Source of the DNA: Ciona intestinalis
Lineage: Eukaryota > Chordata > Ascidiacea > Phlebobranchia > Cionidae
NCBI RefSeq assembly: GCF_000224145.3
Contig: NC_020170.2
Span: forward strand, 315,001 to 379,000
Direction: 5' to 3'
DNA length: 64,000 bases
Part shown: one piece after another, positions 21,409 through 33,000 of the stretch
Position numbering within the stretch: position 1 is the first letter of the stretch
How the letters are laid out: each line of letters opens with the position of its first letter
The notes under the pieces: generated by a model
The model's database searches: none
The model's input: only the letters and a program-made list of their open reading frames with translations
What the model was told of the DNA's origin: nothing
Made by a program: the position numbers and the translations under genes

Positions 21409-21945
21409 ATTCTTTGCACTATTTTTACATGTCTTTTACTGGTTTTTCTTGTGTTTTAACCAGATTTCTTGCTCTCTTTTTCAGCAGTGGCTTTATTGAT
21501 GTTTATTTCCTATTTTAATCAAGGCAACATACCTTAGTGTTAATTGTAGCTAAATAATTGTTTTTATTTGTTTTCGTAACTTTCTGTATGACTCTTGTGG
21601 TTTTTATGATTTGAAGCAAAATATTTTTCAAAGAAAACTGTACACTAAATCTCATTAAAATTTTAAATATTCATGTTAGTTTAGTGCTGTTTTTTTAGCT
21701 TGTTGGAAACCATTTTAGTGTTTTTTTTTGTGTTTTTTTTTGAGGTGCCTTCATTTATCAACAGTGTTCTGATTCTCTTGAATGTTTTTTTGTTTAATTG
21801 GTTAATAGTTTGTGGTAGCTGGTTCTGTGTGAAATACATTTGTTGTTTGTGTGTGTTGTGTCATGATATTCTAAAGTGGTAATTAAAAGATCAAGAATCT
21901 TGAAAATCAGCAAGGATCGAACTCGGGACATTGATAGACTGTGGT
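21409..21945. other. SLC38A9 3' flank
   Basis: T-rich sequence after the stop codon; probable 3' UTR in the first part. No exon recognised. Confidence 0.5.
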
Positions 21946-22111
21946 TGAATGAATGTAACTTACTTTATCATCGCGTGGCCGGAAAACGACAGTCGTTATT
22001 ACACGGGTTTAACACCTCGTGCCAGCTTACGAGTTACCATGTATGTTACTTTGTGGGTCAATATTTTTTTTGTATATTATTTTTTTATGTATAGCTGATA
22101 ATTTGGACAAC
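21946..22111 (-). mobile_element. SINE 3' part, cut by an N gap
   Basis: GAATGTAACTTACTTTATCA, GCGTGGCCGGAAAACGACAG and CCAGCTTACGAGTTACCATG match the 3' part of the SINE on the minus strand. The head would lie in the N run that follows. Confidence 0.8.
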
Positions 22112-22161
22112 NNNNNNNNNNNNNNNNNNNNNNNNNNNNNNNNNNNNNNNNNNNNNNNNNN
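22112..22161. other. Assembly gap (50 N)
   Basis: Run of N inside a SINE copy. Confidence 0.99.
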
Positions 22162-22204
22162 TCCAGTCAAACGGTCTATCGAGACAGCATTTATACTGTC
22201 TGAG

Positions 22205-22335
22205 GCGTGTCAGTAGTCACATAGAGTTATAGATCCCTTTTCGTCGAACAGTTGTTCTTGTTGTTGCTTTTGGGCGACATTTTTCCGCACGTATCTCAAT
22301 TCTTAAACCTGGCATTTATTCTTTAATCTCTTGAT
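22205..22335. repeat. Dispersed repeat shared with 8870-9050
   Basis: CCCTTTTCGTCGAACAGTTG and GCATTTATTCTTTAATCTCT occur in the same order as at 8870-9050. Confidence 0.7.
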
Positions 22336-22625
22336 TCGCCAACTTTTATAAGTGTCGACGAACCTATGCCAGCTTTTATAGATGAATAAATGGATGAATG
22401 AAATGTAACTTACTTTCCGGGTGTTGGGGTAAATGATTAAATCTGGCCTAAACTTCAGGTTCCTGACAAGGACATTACCCATAAAGAATAATATGTCATT
22501 TTAATTTGTGCAAATTCCCGAAAACAAACGCTTTTCAGCGACGACACGGTTAACTAGTGTAAGTTTACAATCCAGCACATGCAGGAGTTGTACAAAGCAT
22601 GTTTACACATATTCTTTACCAAACA

Positions 22626-22940
22626 GACGCCGTGGCATAGTTGTTAGCACGCCTACCTGTAACCCAGAGGTAATGGGTTCAAGGCTCGACGCTGCTACCA
22701 CTGTGGGCGTATGTGTCCTTGGGCAAGACACTTACGGGCAATTGCTCCAACCCCGTGGTCACTGATGGTGTTGTCTAAATTAGTAGCCATATATAAAAAA
22801 AATAGACAAAAAATAATCATCCACAAAGTAACATACATGGTAACTTGTAAACTTGCACGAGGTTTTAAACCCGCGTGATAGCGACGATCGTTTTTCGTCC
22901 ACGCGAGGATAAGGTAAGTTACATTCATTCATTCATTCAT
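22626..22940 (+). mobile_element. tRNA-derived SINE, complete reference copy
   Basis: The head is tRNA-like, with A box TGGCATAGTTGTTAGCACGC and B box GGTTCAAGGCTC spaced as in a tRNA gene. Then come the landmarks GTGGGCGTATGTGTCCTTGG, CACTTACGGGCAATTGCTCC and CATGGTAACTTGTAAACTTG, and a GCGAGGATAAGGTAAGTTAC end followed by a (TTCA)n tail. Other copies or pieces in the window: 697-1172, 4518-4772, 10912-11040, 21946-22111, 28838-28962 and 33455-33632. It may be the composite SINE reported from Ciona; that link is from memory. Confidence 0.9.
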
Positions 22941-23062
22941 TTAACCACTCACTCAATCCTCATACATCATAATAAGTTACCATAAGTTATAAATGCGTTC
23001 CACCTACTTCTCCGCGGTCACAAATAGCAAATGAAAAATGCTTTGCTGGTTACTTCTAGTTT

Positions 23063-23165
23063 GTTTTTGATCGAGCTCAGTCGACGGTCGTACTAAAATG
23101 TTAATTTATATATATTATGCTATTTAGTTTAATACGTGCTCACTCATTAGAGCTTTGCTGTTTTG
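23063..23165. repeat. Dispersed repeat shared with 10335-10445
   Basis: AGCTCAGTCGACGGTCGTAC and GTGCTCACTCATTAGAGCTT match 10335-10445 in order and orientation. Confidence 0.65.
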
Positions 23166-23218
23166 TTTAGGTTATAAATGAGTGAATAAATAAATGAATG
23201 AAATTTATTTCGTCTCTT

Positions 23219-23270
23219 CATAGAATACTAACTTACAGAAAGTTAACTTACAGAAAGTTAGTATTCTATG
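23219..23270. repeat. Perfect 16-bp inverted repeat (hairpin)
   Basis: Arms CATAGAATACTAACTT (23219-23234) and its exact reverse complement (23255-23270) enclose a 20-nt loop. The word ACTTACAGAAAGTTA is also directly repeated. No T-run follows. Confidence 0.85.
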
Positions 23271-24041
23271 GTCTCTTCGGTCACAATAACGAAGAACACG
23301 AGAGTTGTCAAAAGCGAAATGGTTAAAATACGCCCATTGATAAAAAAAAGAAAGAAATAATGTTTTGGATAGGCGTGACCTAAATTTAATTAAGCATATT
23401 AAAGTTCTAATTGCGAAAAAAGTGTACGTAAGGACACTCAACCCGTACAATGGGTACACAACACAACCGTACAATTATGTTTACTAATCTTTCGATTTTT
23501 TTTTTTTTTGATGCAAGTAGTGTTAAGCATTTTGTTGTTGAACGATCATTTTCAAAAACATTGAACTACGCCAGGCTTTGTGACGAAGAAACGAAGTATC
23601 CAACAAGCGCGTCGCCAACTGATCTGTTAATGCTAACTTTCACACTCCCAACACGGGATACCATTCAAACCTTTTGTGTCTGCTTTGCTTGAGTGACCTG
23701 CGCACAAATTTAACTGCGCTTCACTCAGTGTTACTTTTTACAAGCACATACAATCGCATTCTGAACCTTTTTCTTATTTCCTGTTCGTGTGTAAATAAGA
23801 AAATAAATAGAAAAATATGAGAGAGTAAAAAAAAAGTAACAAACCTTTGCCGTTGGGGAGCTAGATTTAGACATACGCTTAGAGTAGGCGAATTTTCGTT
23901 TCTGTTCAATGAGTCACAAACTTCTATGGCTTGGAGAGGCATAGGTATGTTCAGGGAATGAATAGGCCCCAATATTCTGCCTAATATGGTAATCCTATAT
24001 CTAAGTTATCTGATTAAAAAAACATAATTTATTCATTACAG
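23271..24041. other. 5' flank of the receptor phosphatase gene
   Basis: No exon recognised. A possible 5' UTR acceptor, TTATTCATTACAG, ends near 24041, about 25 bases before the ATG. Confidence 0.4.
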
Positions 24042-24066
24042 TTTTACATCACAGAGGTTTAGTAAT

Positions 24067-27000
24067 ATGGAGTTAGATGTAATACGATTGTTTGTATTCA
24101 TTATTTTAATTGTAACGTCAGAAGGAAGAAGACGTCACCGACAATCCCGCGAAGGTATTTTTTTTATTTAAATACAAATTTCTTTGTATTCTTTTAATTA
24201 GCAAATACATAAATTCTGGTTTAACATAACGTTAATTTTATTTTACCATATCTTAGCAGCCATTTACCAACAACCAGGACAATATGGTAGGTTATCTATA
24301 ATAAGTTAAAGTTGTAAAATTTTACGTTTGAATATTGTTAATGCATGGTTGTTCTATAATTGTTAATACTTTATTTAACTGTCATAATTTACAACATGCA
24401 CGTTTGGTCAACTTATGCTCGGCCAACTTATTTACTCCAGCTAGTGAATTTGTGCTTTTGACACGTATTTTTTAAAAGCTGTTTCGTTGTTTGAAACCTT
24501 GATAGTACCTTTTAGGTCACATTTGAGAATATCTATTAATACACGAATTTTCATTTTCCTTGGAATGCCTCTTTAAACATAATGAAGTCTATATACAAAG
24601 AAGAACCCAGACTGCAGAGTATGGCAGGTGCACGCGCGATTTTTTTACAGACTTTCGGTTATGCACGCCACAATTTGTCCTACGCACGCCAATTAATTAA
24701 ACAAAGAAAAAAATACGTATTAAATTAAGTAAGATTTCCTAACGTGGCTTGAAAATGTACATGCTTTGCACGCAGATTTTTAATGATAGCACGCGCGAAC
24801 GCGAAAAATAACCGTCTTGCACGCGCGAGATCTCGTCAGGAACTGCCATACTTTGCAGACTGGAGAAGAACCATTCATTTAACTTTTGATTATTTCGCAT
24901 TTAATCATCTCTTTATTTATAAAATTTGTAATTTTTGTGGTATCCACCAAGTAGCCCTTGTATATAATATATAATATTATGCTTTAGTTTTTAGTGTTGT
25001 ACTATGATAGAGTACATTGTTGATCATCTTTTTTACCCATATTTATGATTCTGAATATAACTTGTCTGTATTAAGCCATAGAAATTGTGCACTGTGTAAT
25101 TATGATGTTTCCTTGCAGTTTCCCCAATAATAGTTGCAGCTCCTCGATCACAAGTAGGAGTGGTAAAGGGAATAGTAGCTCTTGTATGCAATGCAACTGG
25201 CAATCCACGACCAGATATAATCTGGGAAAAGGATGGAAAAGTCATACCGGTACAGTGATGATGTCATATATCGAGTTTACATTGTTTCACAAATGTTACT
25301 TTGTTTGAATGAATTGGGTATTTGTATGTAATTTAAGGTTATAAGGAAGTAATCAATGACACATTGCTTATTATTATTTCCTGTGTATTAGATTTATAGA
25401 TTACTCCCTGCTTTTACTCACTTTCCTTACCTATATTTTTGTGATAAATTAATTTAGTTTTTTGTCTTATTTGTTTTTATCAAGTAGGCCTACTTGTTCT
25501 GGGTGAGAATGAGCAAAAAAAAAAGCATAAATAAACCGTTACAACATAAATGTTGACTGTTACACGTGATAGTTCATGTTGCACAGTTCGAATCATTGAC
25601 ATAAAACTAACTTACCACTTGTATTTAGCGGTAATAACGCCAATCAAACCTAGAAGAGTAGAAGGAGTCACAAACGTACATACTTTTTCTTAGACAAAAT
25701 GACATAAAACAGATTCATCCCGAGATTTACACAGTTACCATTACAGTAACTATTTTCAATAATTTAAACCTTGCTGTTGTAGTTATTGTACAGAAAATTG
25801 TGTGACTTATGAATAAATCCAATTATAAATCAGTTAATTTTGAAAATAAAAATCATTGAAAGAGAAAGAGTAGCAAACAATTAGATATGTATGACCTATA
25901 TATTATATTATATATCTTAGCAAATATACACATAACTATTTTATCCCATGTTGTTTTACATAACTTTTTTTGCAACTTTTATATTGTAATTCATAGATGT
26001 CAAAGTCAAGATATCATATCAATAAATACAAGTCTGACAATGGATCTGGTTCTGTCCTGTGGATTGAATTTGCTCGTAAAAAGAAGGACAAAGGAAGATA
26101 TGTGTGTGTTGCTACTAATAGGTTGGGTTCTGTGAGGGAGTATGCACAAGTCAACTTTTATGATGGTAAGTTGCTGTGCATGAACTACTACATTACATTT
26201 CACCAATACTTGCTTATCACTTATTGACTTATATATTCGTCCTAATAGTTAAAGTTTTAGACATCACGTTATTAAGTTTTTGTTTAAAATATGCTGCAAG
26301 ATGATTAATGTGAAGAACGTTTATTTGGTAGTGTGGTACGTAGGGCAGAAATTTATATACCAGTTGACTAATTGTTATTTGGGACAATGACAATGATTAT
26401 GTTAAAATACACTGCTAAAATATTTTAGAGTTGTAATGCAGCTTGTCAAAACACACATATATAGACTTCCAAAAGCTTAACTAACTTTAGTATCTAACTT
26501 CTAACTTCTAATAAAATTGTTGTTTTTTCAATCTATTCTGGGCACATGATAATCGGGCTTAACTCTTCGTATAAGAAATATAAGTGCTGTTTGATATGTT
26601 AAACAATGCATGGTTTTGTGGGGGGAGAGGAATAAAAAAGTACCACCATCATTTAAAAATGATCTAATGCGATTGAAAAAAGTTATATTTATATTTGTAT
26701 TTAAAGTAATAGACTATTATTCGTTGTGTAATTTATTGACCAAGTTGCTTAAAACCTTACAAAGATTGTACTAATGTATTGTGGTTTTGAGAAACAAATC
26801 CGATAATGGATGTTGGCTATTTAATGCATGGGGTATTTCCCTAACCACATGGTCTCCACTTACATTAAAGTTCTTAAATACCAAGTTTATCTAACAAGGT
26901 TTAACACCAGTACACCACCAATAATTAACATAATATTGTTTAGTTCATTATGTCTTACTTATTTAAATTTTTTCTTTTATTTCTAGTACTGACAAATAAA

Positions 27001-30000
27001 ATTTCCATTTTATATGTTTTATTATATACAATGCTGCAACCTTTACAAAGTAGACTAAAATACTGAGTTAATAGATTTATATATTGTAATACTTTGATAT
27101 TGTTTTGACTTCATGTCGCCCATAAAGTACTTTCTTAAGCAATAGTAACCTTTTCTTTCTAAAAATTATAGTTCTTTATTTAACTTTTTTAACCAGCAAG
27201 TCATGTTGCTCACCTCATTAATATTTTAGACACAAGTTTAATTGGAATTCCTGGCACTCTCCAGTTTTGTCACAACAGTAGAACGTAGAAAAACTAACTA
27301 TGATTCATTATTTTTAAAAAAGTATTGGTCTAAAAATTTTAAAGATTTTTTGTCTATGTTTTGTTAATATTTCCTTTTTTCAAAAGCAGAAAACTGAGTA
27401 AAGAAAAAGAAACATCTAAATCAGATGGGTGCAATAGAAGCACTAGTCTTTTATAAAGCTACTTTAGCAACTGGCATGTTTTAGCTACTTCTGCTTTTAA
27501 ACTGTGAATCCATTATAGTACAATTTTTTCTAAGAAAATTATACAGTTAAAAAAACCTAAAATAAATACAGAATATCATGCATCTTATTTCCATTTTAGC
27601 AATATTTTTATAAAGAAAGCATGAAATAGAGGTATACACATGTATTCCACATTGTGTTTATCACACAGTGCTAAAATATTCATCACTTCCATTAATGGGT
27701 GTGGTATAAGTGCACTTCTCTGTTGTATACTTTATTGAGATTGTTAGCAGTATGTTAAGCCCTCTTTACATACCTCAACAACACATACTTGAAATAAGTT
27801 GCCTTCTGTATAGTATTTCATAATAATATAATTAATTTCACTCCTGATTTAAATGAAACTTATAACATAAAAAATACCACCTTTCAATTAAAAAAATGAC
27901 TTCTGCACATAATGCATATGTATTAAGACCTACCATAGAAGAAGAATAGATATTTTAATAATCCTAATTGTTGTAATAAGCTTATTGATCAAATAGTCTT
28001 GTTTTTTTCATTTCATGATTGATGTGATAATTATTTTGTGAATTTGTGATACATGAATGGATTCAATCTTTGTTTGCATCTGGTGGTAGTAGTTCTCACT
28101 TCTCTTAATACATTTTCCATTCATCTATACTTCAGGTCATGATACGCAGGTCTGGTGTATTATAATATATTTATACATATTTAAATCATGTTACAAACTA
28201 AAAAGTGTTTATTTGTAACTTTTAAAATTTGGGTTTGGCTTAGGGTAGTTGTATAAGTATGAATCAATGAATGAATAAAATGGTACCAGGTACGGTTTGT
28301 ATCACCTTTACCAACTCCCTAACTATTATCCACAGAAAAATCAACACCCATTGGGTTTCCACACATTGATATTGAACCAACAGTTAAAACAGTGGAACGT
28401 GCTCATGCCATGTCCATGGAATGTGTAATTGGAGGCTCTCCAAAGCCAACTGTTGCTTGGTACCGAAAGCGGGTGCCAATCTATCTCAATGGGTCAAGAA
28501 TCAGAATGGATCCAACAACAGGTAGGCTTTTATAACATAAGATACTAACTACAGTTATTAAGTATATTTCATAATACTGTTGTTGTGAGCTTAAAGTCTT
28601 AAACTTTTAACATGTTCTCCGAGCTCTTAACACATGTGGCTTGATTAGCAGTATGGTAATGTGGAAATCATTTGCTGACTTGACCTCTGTGTATATTATT
28701 CTCGAAGATAGAAAGTTAAAGTGGTCAGACTTTTAGTCTTATTAGAGCCCATTGGGCAAGTGGTTGAACTGAAGCATTGGTGTAACCTATTTTTCTTGTA
28801 TGTTATCTTTAAAGACCTTCCCTCTCATCTCATCTTAATTTGAATAAATAAATGTAACTTACTTTATCCTTGCGTGGCCGGTAATTGACAGGTGTTATAT
28901 CATGGGTGTTCATACACCTCGTACCAGCTTACGAGTTACCATGTGTGTTACTTTGTGGATGTTTCAGGACTATATGTTACTTTGTATTTAATGTCAGGAC
29001 TTAAGCTGAGGTTGGATTGCTGACAGCAGAATATATATGTTCATGTTGTTGTTCATATATATAGAAATACTGAAATACAATACATGTTGTTTATTCTATG
29101 ATATTACAAGCAATGTTCACGTGTTGTGCAAACGATTTTTTGCATTGATTGTTTTTATGAAGAAAACCTGATATAAATGTATGAGGATTAAGAAAAAGTA
29201 ACTTATCGCTGAGACATCAACAAAGAACAGTGAATTTTAGACTACATGTTGTTTAACGCGCACGGGGTGCTCGTATTCGTTTAAATGGCGAAAGAGACAG
29301 TATTATGGTTAACCTTGTCATAAAAAAATTAAAGGTTTGTTTTTTAATACAAACCTCTGTATTTGGTATCAAAATGGCATAAAATTATGAAACAAAAATA
29401 TACATTTTCAATAGTTTGTTCTTGTGTGCGATTATGCGTGATACAAAACTCTAGGTCGACAGAAGTCTAGGAGTGAATACGTGACGATCGATGCTAAGTA
29501 TCCTACCCAGGAATCTACAAAAGCTAACTAATAGGCAAATCTAATCGTTCTAGTTTACAATTCACATAACAAGACACATATGGCGTGATTAAGCGATGTT
29601 CGTAATCAAAGACTCGGTTCAATTTCTTGCAAACAACTCCCAAGAGTTATTCACTCAGTTCGGATTAGTTTTTAACAAACTAATCCGTAGATTAACAAAC
29701 TTTTAGTAATAAAAATGCGGTCCCTTTTAAATGACAACCAACAATCAAACATGCGTGTTGTACTTTTGGCGTAATATAAAGCAACTCTTATCCAAATTTG
29801 CTTACTCAGAAATCGCGTAATATTCTTTCCCTTCTACGAAACAGAAACTGCCAACGAAACAGATTTAAGTTGGTTGCACTATGTTGCATAATTGCTTATT
29901 TGTAATTGCGTTTATTGCTTAATAATACCTGGTTAGAACGTTCTTGTATAATACAAAATAGTTTTGTTAAAATCGAAGAGTTAAATCTACGATCGATATT

Positions 30001-33000
30001 TGCATGGAAAGCCCAGGTAGCTTAAGCATCAACAATCTGTTTTCAATCGATTTTACAACGATTCAATTTAATTAGGTGGTGTCACGTGATGCGAAGTCTT
30101 TATACGAAAGTGGTTCCCACACAATACTTGCCTGTTGTGAAGTTAACCCAACTTTGACACCATGTTGAAAAAATAAAATAAAGTTGGTATGAATTAGAAA
30201 ATGAAATAATGTTGATATGCGTAAGACATAAAACACTGTCTCGACGAGATGCATTTTTCGTTACTATGATATGCGTCAATATTCTTGCGCTTGGTATTAC
30301 GGTTCAATATTAATATGGCAAAGTTACGTTAAGAAGACACCACTCAGTGTAGCAATATTTTAATTTAAATCTAAGGTTGCTCTAAGTCACGGATAGTTAT
30401 GGATACGACTCGTGCATAGTTCGTAAACGTAAGTTGCAAACTTGAAACAAAACTGCACAACACGTCGGTTTCAGTTTCACGTCGAGACACTGCGGCTGCT
30501 TCGAATAAAACATAACCACATAATTCGCGGCAATGCAAAGTTCTATTGCCAGTTAAATAAACGAAACATACATAGAACACAAATTACAACACGCGAAATG
30601 GCTCAACAATGTCTCACACCGTGGACACGCATTAATATAAATACGATTCATTTGCGCTGCACAGTTTATATTTGTAGTTATTGCGGTAGTTTATCAGCGA
30701 ATTCGGACTTGCTACTTTGTTACTTCCATGTTGGTTTGTCGTCAGTGTTTATTAGCTGAGCAGTTGTAGTCCATAGTAGCACAGTACAAGTAGAAGAGTT
30801 TAGCTGTAAAATCCGTAATAATCCCCTGTGGAGTTGTGTCATTGATACAGATACTTAATGTCAGTCACCCTGGTCACCCTGGGAGTCATGTGACAGCTGC
30901 CGATGCTGTGTTCAATAGTCTGTTGTTGGGGAAACATCTGATAGTCATGGCTTTTATTTTGTTGGTTTCAATTAAATATTTGATTTAATTTGAGATTCTT
31001 GATAATTTACATTAAACAAATGGTCATAAAGAAACAAATGACAGAGTTATAAATTTACCGTCATATTTACTTTGTTTATCAAACTGAATTTGGTTTTAAA
31101 ACTTGGGTTTCATATGTTTGTTTTCACAATAAAAATGTAAAAAAAATGGTTTCAAGTAATGTTGTTCTATTAAGTAAATAAAACTTTCAGTCCTTCATCA
31201 TGTTATTTAAAAGTTTATTTTAAAATATTTTTTTTGTGTAAAAGGTATCAATGTATCATCATATAATTGATGCTTTTTTTGAAATGTTTTTATAGGAACA
31301 TGCCCTTTTAAAAGGTGGCTCTGATTCAACTACTTTTATGCACTTAAGTATAAAGTTCTTGTAGCATTTACATGTTACAGACTTGACTTTTCGGGAAAGT
31401 TGTGTGACTAAATTTTCTACTGTTTATGTGATATTAAATAGTAAAATTTATTTCAGGATCCCTAATAATAACAAAGAGCATCGATGCAGATGAAGCAAAA
31501 TATCACTGTTCCGGTGAAAATATTCATGGAATTGTGTTTTCAGAAGGAGCGAGTATTTATGTTAAAGGTGGGTCATGTGAATTGTTTATATTGAGAATAA
31601 GCATCAAGTTGACTCAAAATAAACACCATGAAAAACTCTTGAAGCTAACCTATATGCCAATGAAGTAATGATGATTAATAATGATAATGAATTAAAATAA
31701 AACAGTTAAACAATTTAATGCTTTTGTTTTGGACATCTTCTTGTACATAGAAATAGCAACTGTGTTTCGAAACAACTAATAGTAACATGGTGCATTCTTT
31801 TTTATAGTTCGTCCAAGTAAGTTACACACAGCTGTTGTTGTGTCTTCACTGTCTTTATGAGCACGTGGTTAATATATTGTTGATATTTCAACAAATATAT
31901 TCACCGGTATATAACCTGTTCATGTTGTTAAGTCTGGCTAAGGAATAAATAAAGTATTTATTTCCTATTGAGTAGTCAGCATTTATGTAAGATTTATATA
32001 TACTTCACTTGTAAGATATATACTATACTCTACTTGTTTCTTTTGTATTAGTTTTAATGTTATCTTGTAAACAAAATGTGCAAAAGTTTGTTTATGTTTA
32101 AATGCTTATTATGAATTTTTTGGCAAGATGGCAAGTAGTGCGATATGTTGAATTATTTAACAAAAGATGAACAATGTATGGAAGAAGGATTGTGCATCGT
32201 GTAATAGCCTATGGTTATAAATTATGTGTTCCACACATTATATAATTCTATAGAAAGACTAGCATATCCTCGATTCTCCATTCCTCCTCGCAAAAGTTAT
32301 GATGTTAAGATGAACGCTGCATTCAACTTGAGTTGCGTAGCTGTTGGGTCGCCGATGCCTGTGGTCAAGTGGCAGAAACGTAAGTTCAGTGATAACAATT
32401 AATCTGCTTATGTATATTAGACCGTTACAGGTGGAGAAATGCAAATACATTGTGGTTTTGATTTTTTATTACTACATTTGTTTTACATGTTTTATTTACT
32501 ACATTTGTTTTACAAAATCCATGCAGATACTGCAGGTGGTTTGGTTGATGTGTGGCCACAACAGGGGATGGTGCCCGTGATTGGTGCCCTTGATTATCAC
32601 ATACCCCATGTCAGAGAATCAGCAAATTATACATGCGTGGCAAAGTCACGTATCAGCACCATAACTGCCACTACTGAAGTCCGTGTGAAAGCTGTACCAT
32701 TGGTAAACACTCATATTTGACCTACCTTGTTTGTTTAACACAAACCTATATAATCAGTCGAATGAAAAGTTACTTCCAAAGTGGTTGAACCCTGCTGCTG
32801 GAATAGTAACATGTTACCCATAACATTGTAGATAAGTTCTTTATTTTTAACAATACGGGATAAACACCACATGTAATTTGGCTGGTCCAGGTCTGCTCAA
32901 AACGGACAATTAATCGACACAAATTGAATTTGAATATTCCTAGCCCTTTACTATTACCCAATAATTCCAGTTCTTATATAAATATAACCCCTAACTGCCA

